Positions 29,077 through 37,729 of a DNA stretch of 64,000 nucleotides are shown here, one piece after another. The stretch covers positions 25,503-89,502 of the forward strand of contig NZ_QAJP01000006.1 of the NCBI RefSeq assembly GCF_003852535.1, in the 5' to 3' direction. The stretch's first letter is position 1. Each line of letters starts with the position of its first letter. A model generated the notes under the pieces. It ran no database searches and was not told the DNA's origin. It saw only the letters and a program-made list of their open reading frames with translations. The translations under genes were made by a program, and so were the position numbers. Origin of the DNA: Herminiimonas sp. KBW02. Its GTDB lineage: Bacteria > Pseudomonadota > Gammaproteobacteria > Burkholderiales > Burkholderiaceae_D.

Positions 29077-30362
29077 TGCTTTACCCCGGCCGCTTCCGCT
29101 TTTTCCCGTGCCTCTTGCTGTTCTTTTTCTGCCGCTATCCATGCAGCGTCGGGCACCGTACCGTTCAGGTAGTAGTCACCAATCGCACGTTCACGGAAGA
29201 TCGCCGGATTATGCGAAGCCGCAGTACGCGCATTGCGCCAGTGACGGTCGAGGCGACGTGTTTCACTGGTGGCCGATGCACCGCCGACTTCAAACAGCAA
29301 AGTGCTGGCTTGCAATACCAGATCGATGACAATTTGCTGCGCCTGGAAAGCCTTGATTTCAGTATCAACATACAGCGCTTCATCGGCGGTATCAGCGAGG
29401 CGCGCCAGATGCACTTCATCCAGCGTACGCGCGATACCTTCGACGATCGTATCCGCTGCAAACGACAAACTGGCCAGACGCCCAACCACACGTTGCACCA
29501 ATGGATCTTCACGCGGACTGGATGCCCCCGGCACGCCGAACGCACGCGTCTTGCGCTGCACGAAAGCGATGGCATCCCGTTTGACCGCCCGGCCGACTCC
29601 GGCAATCGACGCCAGCAAAATCAATTGCAGGAAAGCCTTTTGATACGACTGTGCATAGCTATCCTTGCCGCTTAAGCGACGGTTGATATGCTCAGGCAGA
29701 ATCTCGACTTGTTCAAAGATGGTCGTACCGCTACCTGTCATGCGCTGACCGAAACCATCCCAGTCATCGATGCGTGTCACGCCCGGCGACGTTGCTGGCA
29801 ACGATACGCTGACACGTTCCTCACCATCGACCACTGATGCAACGATCCAGTCGGCATAGATAGTCCCGGTGCTGTAGTACTTCTTGCCGTTGAGGAACCA
29901 CTTGCCATCTTCCTGCTTGATGGTGGCGCTGGTACCTGTCACTTCAGTCAGCTCGGCCATCGCATAACCGATGAGTGCGCCTTCGACGATTTTAGGGAAC
30001 CAGAATTCACGCACCGATTCATCGGTGTGATTGATACGACTTTCGAGGAAAGCAAAGTGACCGCGCAATAAATGCGAGACGTTGGAATCGGCTTCTGCCA
30101 GCTCCACCAGCAAGCGGAAGAATTGCGAAATCGTCGCACCGAAGCCACCGTATTTGAGCGGGATGCGGACGCGGCCAAAGCCGGCTTCACGCAACCAGCG
30201 CACTGCCTCATACGGCAGTTCACGTTCCTGTTCACGTCGCACGGCATCTTCCGCGATACGTGCGAACACAGGCCGGAAGCGTTCCGCCAGTTCTTCGTAG
30301 GTCGGGCTGGCGGCAACTTTGGTTTCCAGATGATGAATGGTGGCGGTAGCAGTATTAGTCAT
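29073..30362 (-). CDS. SfnB/DszC-type acyl-CoA-dehydrogenase-fold flavoprotein
   Basis: A 429-aa protein with an acyl-CoA dehydrogenase fold: an N-terminal helical domain, a middle beta-domain (around IGYAMAELTEVTGTSAT) and a C-terminal helical domain. The C-terminal block RTAASHNPAIFRERAIGDYYLNG resembles SfnB and DszC. These relatives are linked to sulfur acquisition and can act as reduced-flavin-dependent monooxygenases rather than acyl-CoA oxidases. The start at 30362 (MTNTATATIH) is chosen over an upstream ATG by family fit. The ribosome-binding site is weak. It lies after the ABC permease and overlaps the GNAT gene. Confidence 0.87.
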   Translation of the reverse strand: MTNTATATIHHLETKVAASPTYEELAERFRPVFARIAEDAVRREQERELPYEAVRWLREAGFGRVRIPLKYGGFGATISQFFRLLVELAEADSNVSHLLRGHFAFLESRINHTDESVREFWFPKIVEGALIGYAMAELTEVTGTSATIKQEDGKWFLNGKKYYSTGTIYADWIVASVVDGEERVSVSLPATSPGVTRIDDWDGFGQRMTGSGTTIFEQVEILPEHINRRLSGKDSYAQSYQKAFLQLILLASIAGVGRAVKRDAIAFVQRKTRAFGVPGASSPREDPLVQRVVGRLASLSFAADTIVEGIARTLDEVHLARLADTADEALYVDTEIKAFQAQQIVIDLVLQASTLLFEVGGASATSETRRLDRHWRNARTAASHNPAIFRERAIGDYYLNGTVPDAAWIAAEKEQQEAREKAEAAGVKQ

Positions 30363-30427
30363 GATATTTGCTTCTATTAAAAATGGTGGGGCGGTGTTTG
30401 CACACGGCAATCAAATGTCTGTTTTTC

Positions 30428-31360
30428 TTAAGTTGCGCGTACGCGCGGATCGATCAGACTGTAGAGAATGTCGACCACGATGTTGACGATCACATAGATG
30501 AGAGCAGCCAACAGGGTGATGCCCAGTACGATAGGAACATCCTTGCTGTTTGCAGCGTCCAGCATCAGACGTCCGACGCCTTGTCGTGCGAACAGCAGCT
30601 CAACCACCACCGCGCCGCCCAGCAGACTGGCAAAAACAAAGCCAGACAAGGTGACCAGCGGTACCAGTGCATGGCGTAGCGCATGACGCAAACGCACACC
30701 GGCATCCGACATGCCGCGTGCACGCGCCGTCAGGATGAAGGGTTGTTCCAGCACATCTTCCAGTTCTTGCCGCAAGACTTGCGTCAATACGCCGACTACC
30801 GGCAAGGCCAGTGCAATCGTCGGTAACACCAGCGAACGCCAGCCTTGCGAACCGGAAGGCGGGAACCAGTGGAAGTAAAAAGAGAACAGCAGCAATAAGA
30901 GTATGCCGATCACAAACGAAGGCGCAGATGTAATCGTCAGTTCCGCACCGGAGACAACAGACCGTATCCACGGCGCGCGTCTTGCCGTCAGCAAAGCAAT
31001 GAGTACCGACAACACGATGGACAGCACACCGGCGCACAAGGCCAGTTGCACAGTCGCGCCCAGTTGCTGCGTCACCGCTTTCAGCACCGGTATGCGCAAG
31101 CGATAAGATTCACCGAGGTCGCCCTTGGCGAGACGACCTATGTAATTGCCGTACTGCGTCAGCAGCGGATCATCCAGCCCGTACTCACGCCGCACTTGCG
31201 CCAGCACTTCAGCCGTTGGCATCGCATCCGGCCCGCCGACTATCGCCAGCGCGGTATCGCCGGCGGTGAGATTGATCGCCACAAAGGTCAGTGTTGCCGC
31301 CCCCCACAACACGCCGAGACCGGCCAGCAAACGCCACAGTATGCGTTTGAGCGAGATCAT
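30428..31360 (-). CDS. Peptide/nickel-type ABC transporter permease (DppB-like)
   Basis: A 310-aa inner-membrane permease with about six TM helices. The N-terminal TM is in RILWRLLAGLGVLWGAATLTF, and the EAA-type cytoplasmic loop is near ARARGMSDAGVRLRHALRHA. GGGAGG-like Shine-Dalgarno (GGAGGG) precedes the ATG, which overlaps the binding-protein gene by 4 bp. Its partner permease and ATPase are 10 kb upstream on the same strand, beyond three TonB receptors. Confidence 0.92.
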   Translation of the reverse strand: MISLKRILWRLLAGLGVLWGAATLTFVAINLTAGDTALAIVGGPDAMPTAEVLAQVRREYGLDDPLLTQYGNYIGRLAKGDLGESYRLRIPVLKAVTQQLGATVQLALCAGVLSIVLSVLIALLTARRAPWIRSVVSGAELTITSAPSFVIGILLLLLFSFYFHWFPPSGSQGWRSLVLPTIALALPVVGVLTQVLRQELEDVLEQPFILTARARGMSDAGVRLRHALRHALVPLVTLSGFVFASLLGGAVVVELLFARQGVGRLMLDAANSKDVPIVLGITLLAALIYVIVNIVVDILYSLIDPRVRAT

Positions 31361-33114
31361 GATCCCTCCTTGTCGAGCCAGACACCAATGAACAATGGCG
31401 TGTTGTGCGAGGTATCAAAGATCACGCCTTTCACATTGCTGCGATAGGCGATCATATGAATGCTTTCATATGAAGGAACGGCAGGAACCAGTTCAGTCAG
31501 ACGTCGTTGCGCCTGGCTATACAGCGCTTTCAACTCAAGCGGATCATTGGATTTACGTGCACGTTCCAGTGCGTCGTCCAGTTCGGGATCACGCAGGCGT
31601 GAACTGTTTTGTCCGATCAGTTTCTCGCTGGCAATCGAATTGCTGTGATACAGGATGTACAAACCATCCGGCGTATTCGTATGCCAGTAGCCACCGCCAA
31701 GCGCCTGGTAATCACCGGCATAACGCTTGTCCGTTGCAACTGCGATCGGCACCACATCGATATTCAGCTCGAAACCTACCTTGCGTGCATCAGCCTGGAT
31801 CGCAACGGCCACACTGTTCGGAAAGGCCGGATTTTCGGTGATCAGCAAGGTAGCTGACAGGCGCTTGCCGTCCTTGACGCGGTAACCTTTGTCATCCCGC
31901 GCGGTCCAGCCCGCCTGGTCGAACAGGCGATTCGACTCTGCGACGTTATAAGCCAGCGCATCCTTGAACGACGGATCGTAGTAACGTGAATTCGCTGCCA
32001 GGAAGTCGCCCTTGGGTGCATATTCACCAAAGCCGGTAATCCAGGCGACGCCTTCACGGTCGATGGCCAGTGCCAACGCCTTGCGTATCTGCACATCATT
32101 GAATGGCGCTTTCTCCACATTCAATGTCAGGCTGCGGAATGGATTACCTTTACGCACCCGGCTATGAAAACGCAAATTCGGATCAGCACGTATCGCCTTG
32201 GCATTCTGCGCCGGCGCATCCAGCGTGAAATCGGATTGCCCGCTTTGCAACGACGAGTAGCGGATCATCGCTTCCGGCACGAAAGTCAGTTCTATGCGAT
32301 CCAGATAGGCCGGCCCCTGATGCCTGACCACAGGCGGTGCCCAGTTGTAATCGGCGCGCTTGACGAAGTTTGCACCTTGCGCGCGCACATAGCTTTCCAG
32401 TACGAACGGGCCCGAACCGATAGGATGCTCAGCAATCGACTTTGGATTTTCCTTAATCTGTTTCGGCGAAATCATACTCAGCCAGGATTGCGCCAGCACA
32501 TCGAGGAAAGGTGAATATGGTTCGCTCAGTGTTGCTTCAAACGTATACTCATCCACGATGCGACCACGCTGATAAGGACGAATATATGCCGCAGCCAACG
32601 GCGACTTGGTCGCCGGGTCACGCATATGCTCGAGGTTCACCAGCACTGCTTCCGCATTGAAGCGTACGCCGTCGCTAAAGGTTACGTCATCGCGCAAATG
32701 GAAGGTATAGGTCTTGCCATCCGGCGAAATGTCCCATGACTTGGCCAGCCACGGCGAGATATTCCCTTGCTCGTCCTGGTACACCAGGCCGTCATACAGG
32801 ATGCGTCCCAGCCACTGCACGTTGCCGTGCGAGATGGCATGGACGTCGAAGGTTGAGGTATCCAGGGCCACCGTCGCACGCAAGGTGCCGCCCGGTTTTC
32901 CTGCACTCTGCTGGTAATAGTCAGACGCTGCATAACTCAGCTGACCGTCACGCACTATCGCACTGCCGGTCGCATCAGCTGCTCCCTGACCCGCAGTTTT
33001 TTCACTATCACCTGATGAGCAGGCGCTCAAAATGCAAGCGCCTGCCAACAAGCTGATACGTAAAAGCGCATACAGCAAAGATCCTGTTTCATTGCCTTTG
33101 GCAATCCGTATCAT
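31357..33114 (-). CDS. ABC transporter substrate-binding lipoprotein (SBP_bac_5, DppA/OppA type)
   Basis: A 585-aa periplasmic binding lipoprotein. Signal peptide with lipobox LSAC (Cys32), then the family 5 core: WLAKSWDISPDGKTYTFHLR, DGVRFNAEAVLVNLEHM and HPIGSGPFVLESY. The start at 33114 (MIRIAKGNET) has AAGGG nine bases upstream. A start ten codons earlier is possible. Family 5 proteins bind peptides, nickel chelates, glutathione or opines. Here the flavoenzyme neighbours suggest an organosulfur ligand, by inference only. Its ATGA overlap couples it to the permease gene. Confidence 0.9.
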   Translation of the reverse strand: MIRIAKGNETGSLLYALLRISLLAGACILSACSSGDSEKTAGQGAADATGSAIVRDGQLSYAASDYYQQSAGKPGGTLRATVALDTSTFDVHAISHGNVQWLGRILYDGLVYQDEQGNISPWLAKSWDISPDGKTYTFHLRDDVTFSDGVRFNAEAVLVNLEHMRDPATKSPLAAAYIRPYQRGRIVDEYTFEATLSEPYSPFLDVLAQSWLSMISPKQIKENPKSIAEHPIGSGPFVLESYVRAQGANFVKRADYNWAPPVVRHQGPAYLDRIELTFVPEAMIRYSSLQSGQSDFTLDAPAQNAKAIRADPNLRFHSRVRKGNPFRSLTLNVEKAPFNDVQIRKALALAIDREGVAWITGFGEYAPKGDFLAANSRYYDPSFKDALAYNVAESNRLFDQAGWTARDDKGYRVKDGKRLSATLLITENPAFPNSVAVAIQADARKVGFELNIDVVPIAVATDKRYAGDYQALGGGYWHTNTPDGLYILYHSNSIASEKLIGQNSSRLRDPELDDALERARKSNDPLELKALYSQAQRRLTELVPAVPSYESIHMIAYRSNVKGVIFDTSHNTPLFIGVWLDKEGS

Positions 33115-33151
33115 ATTCACCAGCCCTTCATTTATTACATTCAAATATCAA

Positions 33152-35302
33152 TTAAAAACGGTAAGACGCACCTGCGAAGGCACCGAAGCCGTCACCTACA
33201 TACACAGCACCGGTGTTATCCACGCCGCGCAGGTTGTATTGCGGGCTGATCGCCGACGCATACGCTTTGTCGGTCAGGTTGCGCAAATCGAGGAACAGGC
33301 TCCACTTGCCGCCAGGCTGTTCATATCCGACCTTGGCACCAAAGATGGTGTAGCTAGGCGCGGCCAGCGAGTTCGCATAGTCCAGCCAGGTTTTCGATGA
33401 GTAACGCGCGTTTACACCGACGTAGAAACCGCTCGGATGCTGGTATTGCAGCTCTGCCGTGTAGACATGCTTAGGCAGGCCAGGCAATTCGTTCGCACCG
33501 TAGACCGGATCTTTTTTGTAGTGGAAATCGTTATAGGTATAGGCCTGGCGCAAGACGACGTTGTCGCCGCCCTTGCCTTTCCACACACGCGCATCCAGAC
33601 CTGCTTCCAGGCCCTGGTGTACGGTCGGCGTGGCGTTACGTTTCTCCTGATCTGTCGGGCCACCGCCAGGAATTTGCGCGGTCAGCAGTTCATTACGGAC
33701 TTCGGAGCGATACAGCGCGACGCTACCGGTGAAGGTGTCATTGCTGCCGCGCACACCGATCTCCACGGTATTCGCTTTTTGCTCGGTCAGCTTCTTCACG
33801 CCTATCTGCGTCGCAGTGGTACCGGAACCGGTGAAGCCCCAGGTCACAGGCGGATCGATGGAACGGCTGACGTTGGCGAAGGCCACCACTTTCGGTGCCA
33901 GTTCATAGCGCAAGCCAAGGCGCGGAGCCAGGTCCTGATGGTTGTAGGTAGTCGCCGCGTTATTGACCGGGATATCACCGTACAGCGTACGCACATCACG
34001 ACGTATATTCACCAGCGACAAACCCGATGACAACCAGGTACGCGGATTCAGTTGCAACTCGTTGCCGACTGCCAGTACCGTGTCGGACGAGCCGTTATAC
34101 GTTGCATCCTTCTTCAATGCGCGAGTGGTACCGTTGTATGTTTTTACGCCAGAGTTAATGGCCTGGGTGCGGGTGAAGCTGACGGTGGTATCACTTTGCA
34201 AGCCAAACAATTGTTCACTACGCAGATAGCGCAATGAAGCATTGATATCGCGCCAGGTCCAGAAGTTAGGTGTGGCGGTGCTATTGATGTTCAGGATCTG
34301 CGGATAGTCGTGATACGCCAGACCGAATTCAATTTTGGATACGTCATCTATGGTGTAAGTCGTCTTACTGCCGATGTAAGTCGAACCAGGCTTGGTGCCG
34401 TCCTGACGACCATTCACGGTAGCCGCTGTAGTCTGGCTACTATCCGCTCTCAGCTGGGCCAGCGTGAGCAGTGCAGGCGTCTGGTGATACTCTTCGCGAT
34501 AGCGCAGGTAAAGACGTGTTTCCAGTTGAGGTGTCAGGCGGAAGCCAAAGTTACCGACGATGCCCTTGGCTTCGACGTTGGTCCATTTTTGATAACCACG
34601 ACGCTCGGAGTTAGTCACGCTGACGTAGTAATCGGTATCGCCTGATTCAGTTACGCCACCCACGCTCAACTGTTGCTTGCGCCAGCCGAAACTACCCGCT
34701 TCAAATCGTCCATACACGCCAGGCGAAGTGCGTCCGGTATGCGTCGCCAGATTCAGCGCGCCACCCAAAGCCAAAGCGCCATACTGGAATGCATTCGCAC
34801 CGCGCAGCACTTCGGTGTAATCGATGCCCGACATTTCGAGCAATTCGTATGGCGTACCGCCGGACCCGGTCAGTGCCAGGCCGTCAAACAGGAATGCCGT
34901 ACCTTCACGGAATACGCCCGCAGCAGTAGCAATACCGGAGCCACGTATCGAAATCTTGACCGCGTCGTTACCGCCGGTGGCTTGCGCGAACACGCCAGGC
35001 TCGAAGGCCAGTACGTCTTCCAGTGTCGAGGAACGGCCTTTTTCCACATCCGCGTTTTTCACCACGCTGACATTGCCGGTTACGTTCTCCAGCTTCACTT
35101 TGGCTTTTTCGGTCGTGGACAGCGCCTTACCTTTGATGACGACAGTGTCTTCAACTTGTGTCGTCGCTTCTTGCGCATATACCAGGCCGCTGGCGAACCA
35201 GAACAGGACGGTCGCCTGCAATAGTTTGGAACGTTGTGCGCGTGGGAAGACGGAAGCCACCAGGCGCGAAGTAATCCGAGATGGAGGAAGTGCGTGTTTC
35301 AA
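33152..35302 (-). CDS. TonB-dependent outer-membrane receptor 1
   Basis: A 716-aa outer-membrane receptor. Signal peptide ends at ASGLVYAQ. A TonB-box-like EDTVVIKGK follows within ten residues. The plug domain includes LEDVLAFEPGVFAQATGG and KISIRGSG, and a 22-strand-type barrel ends in the aromatic SYRF. It uses a TTG start at 35302, five bases after AAGGGG. It is paralogous to the two receptors upstream; QAYTYNDFHYK and LDLRNL blocks are shared. Position among sulfur-type enzymes suggests uptake of an organosulfur compound, but a siderophore-like ligand cannot be excluded. Confidence 0.92.
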   Translation of the reverse strand: MKHALPPSRITSRLVASVFPRAQRSKLLQATVLFWFASGLVYAQEATTQVEDTVVIKGKALSTTEKAKVKLENVTGNVSVVKNADVEKGRSSTLEDVLAFEPGVFAQATGGNDAVKISIRGSGIATAAGVFREGTAFLFDGLALTGSGGTPYELLEMSGIDYTEVLRGANAFQYGALALGGALNLATHTGRTSPGVYGRFEAGSFGWRKQQLSVGGVTESGDTDYYVSVTNSERRGYQKWTNVEAKGIVGNFGFRLTPQLETRLYLRYREEYHQTPALLTLAQLRADSSQTTAATVNGRQDGTKPGSTYIGSKTTYTIDDVSKIEFGLAYHDYPQILNINSTATPNFWTWRDINASLRYLRSEQLFGLQSDTTVSFTRTQAINSGVKTYNGTTRALKKDATYNGSSDTVLAVGNELQLNPRTWLSSGLSLVNIRRDVRTLYGDIPVNNAATTYNHQDLAPRLGLRYELAPKVVAFANVSRSIDPPVTWGFTGSGTTATQIGVKKLTEQKANTVEIGVRGSNDTFTGSVALYRSEVRNELLTAQIPGGGPTDQEKRNATPTVHQGLEAGLDARVWKGKGGDNVVLRQAYTYNDFHYKKDPVYGANELPGLPKHVYTAELQYQHPSGFYVGVNARYSSKTWLDYANSLAAPSYTIFGAKVGYEQPGGKWSLFLDLRNLTDKAYASAISPQYNLRGVDNTGAVYVGDGFGAFAGASYRF

Positions 35303-35406
35303 AATAACCCCTTAATTAATGCCTGACAAAAGTCAGGACCAAGTGCCGACACAATCTGTAAAGGACATGCCGGCGTATGTTTTTTATGGAATGAACTAAC
35401 TGCCTA

Positions 35407-37599
35407 TTACTTGAATGCGTAGGAAATACCGGCAACAGCGCCAAAGCCATCACCCGGAACAGAACTCGCCGTATCGACACCTTTGGCATTGACGGTCGGG
35501 CTGACGCTGGCTGCATAACGCTTGTCACCAAGATTGCGCAGATCAAGGAATACTTTCCAGCCGTTCGTCGGATGGACGTAACCGGCCGATGCGTCAAACA
35601 CGGTGTAACCCTTCACAGCGAAGGTGTTGGCGTAATCAACTTTTGTTTTGGATGCCACTTGCGCATTCACGCCTGCATAGAAGCCGCTTGGATGTACATA
35701 CAACAGTTCAGCCTGGTAGTAATGCGGTGGTATGCCAGGCAACTGATTGCTGCCAAAGCGGGCATCGTTCTTGTAATGGAAATCGCTATAGGTGTAAGCC
35801 TGGCGCAGTGACAACTTCTGGCCACTCGCTTCCCACAGCGGCAAATCAGCTCCTGCTTCCAGCCCTTGATGTACCGTCGGGCTGGCGTTCGATTCGAGCG
35901 TGACGCCGGAACCCGGGAAGGTCTCTACCGTTTGCAATTCATTCTTCAACTCGGAACGATAGAGTGCGACGCTCCACTGTCCGCCGTTGAGCGTGCCGCG
36001 TGTTCCGACTTCGGCGGTCGTGGCCTTTTGATTTCTCAGGTCATAGCCGCGCACTGCGAAGCTCGCGAGTGGCCCGGTTGCACCGTACAAGGTCCCGAAC
36101 GACGGCGGCGTGGTCAGGAATGCCCATGAATTAGGCGGTTCAACCGAACGGCCGATATTGCCGAAGACTTGCAGATCGGGTGTGAAGTTGTAACGTAAGC
36201 CGACGCGCGGGGCGAAATCCCAGCGTGAGGTGCTATACGGCTGGTTGGTGACCGGATAGGTCACGATGGTGTCGCGCTTGGTATTGATTGCGGACAAGCC
36301 CGTCGTCAGCCACAGCGACGACGCCAGCTCCAGATCGTTGCTGGCATGGATCACCAGATCAGAGCCGCCATACTCAACCTTGTGCACCAGTGAACCAGCC
36401 GGATAACCCGGTGATGAACGGTGTACATACGAATCACGATACGCATCCAGATGCTTGGTCACGACGAAACCGATTTTGGTATTGCTGACCTTGCCGCCCC
36501 AGGTATCGCTGCGCGAGTACTGCGCACTTGCGGATACGTCTTCAAAACCCCAATCCTGCAAAGTCGCGTTGGTTGCTACCGCATTGCTCGGGCGCGAATC
36601 GATAGGATAGTTGTGGTACACCAATCCCAGATCCAGTTGTGAGCTGCCATCCAGCCTGATCGTGGTCTTGTTCGCCAGCCAGGTCGAACCAGGCTGGTCA
36701 CGCAAGGCATTCTGTGCGATCGCCAGCGCATTGGCCTGGCGCGGATCGGCGTCGATCTGCGCACGCGTCAGGTTACCCGGCGATTGATTCTTGGTTTCGC
36801 GATAGCGCAGATAGAAACGTGTCTGCACATCAGGATTGATTTGATAGCCGATGTTCGCCGCAATACCGTTGCTGCTGCTGCGCGACTGCGCCTGAAAGCC
36901 GTCACGTGAAGCTTCGGTAATGCTGAAGTAGTAATCCAGTGGCCCGATGACTTTGCCGCCGCTGATTTGTACCTTGTGATAACCGAAGCTGCCGCCTTCG
37001 ACATGCACGGCAAACGGATCTGCCGTACGTCCGGTTTTGGTGACGTAGTTGATGGCACCACCCAGTGTGTTGGCGCCATAGTCAAAAGCATTCGCGCCGC
37101 GCAGTACTTCGGTGTACTCCAGGCCGAGTGGTTCAAATAATTCATACGGTGTGCCGCCAGGGCCGCTGACGGGCAATCCATCGAACAGGAAGTAAGTACC
37201 GGTACGGAAAGAGTTGCCACCGCCGCGGTTGATTGCGGAACCGCGGATCGAGATCTTGATGCCGTCACCACCACCCGAAGCGGCCTGCGCAAAGACGCCA
37301 GGCTGATAGGCCAGAATGTCTTGCGCTGTACGTACGCTGCGGCGTTCTGCATCGTCGCTATTGATAAAGTTGGTCGCACCCGACACTTCTTTCAGTTTCA
37401 GTTTGGCCTTGTCTTCACCAGACAAAGCCTTGCCTTTGACGACCACGGTATCTTCCACTTGCGGCGCGGCATCCTGCGCATAGATGGCACCACTCGCCAT
37501 GCACAACACAGCGCTCGCGCTCAATGCGCGCAAGGCACGATGTGTAGCTGGCCGGGCTATGCGCCCTCGCTGCGGTGACTGCTTCACTTTCCTGTTCAC
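35407..37599 (-). CDS. TonB-dependent outer-membrane receptor 2
   Basis: A 730-aa receptor. Signal peptide with VLCMASGAIYAQ, TonB-box-like EDTVVVKGK, a plug domain with QDILAYQPGVFAQAASGG and KISIRGSAI, and a barrel ending SYAFK. The extra C-terminal Lys after the aromatic residue is unusual. The GTG start at 37599 is proposed because GGGAG plus an 8-base spacer and the following bases are conserved with receptor 3. A TTG five codons upstream is less likely. Gaps of 104 and 130 bp separate it from its neighbours, and no promoter or terminator was recognised in them. Confidence 0.91.
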   Translation of the reverse strand: MNRKVKQSPQRGRIARPATHRALRALSASAVLCMASGAIYAQDAAPQVEDTVVVKGKALSGEDKAKLKLKEVSGATNFINSDDAERRSVRTAQDILAYQPGVFAQAASGGGDGIKISIRGSAINRGGGNSFRTGTYFLFDGLPVSGPGGTPYELFEPLGLEYTEVLRGANAFDYGANTLGGAINYVTKTGRTADPFAVHVEGGSFGYHKVQISGGKVIGPLDYYFSITEASRDGFQAQSRSSSNGIAANIGYQINPDVQTRFYLRYRETKNQSPGNLTRAQIDADPRQANALAIAQNALRDQPGSTWLANKTTIRLDGSSQLDLGLVYHNYPIDSRPSNAVATNATLQDWGFEDVSASAQYSRSDTWGGKVSNTKIGFVVTKHLDAYRDSYVHRSSPGYPAGSLVHKVEYGGSDLVIHASNDLELASSLWLTTGLSAINTKRDTIVTYPVTNQPYSTSRWDFAPRVGLRYNFTPDLQVFGNIGRSVEPPNSWAFLTTPPSFGTLYGATGPLASFAVRGYDLRNQKATTAEVGTRGTLNGGQWSVALYRSELKNELQTVETFPGSGVTLESNASPTVHQGLEAGADLPLWEASGQKLSLRQAYTYSDFHYKNDARFGSNQLPGIPPHYYQAELLYVHPSGFYAGVNAQVASKTKVDYANTFAVKGYTVFDASAGYVHPTNGWKVFLDLRNLGDKRYAASVSPTVNAKGVDTASSVPGDGFGAVAGISYAFK

Positions 37600-37729
37600 T
37601 TTCTTTACTCCCAATAATCAGATTTACTACCCGTTGTTAAAACCGGGTATGGCAATCCGACCCGCCTCGCTTGTATGAAGCACAGCCCGGGGAACCACAC
37701 CATTCATCAAATATTTTTTATTGCAGAAC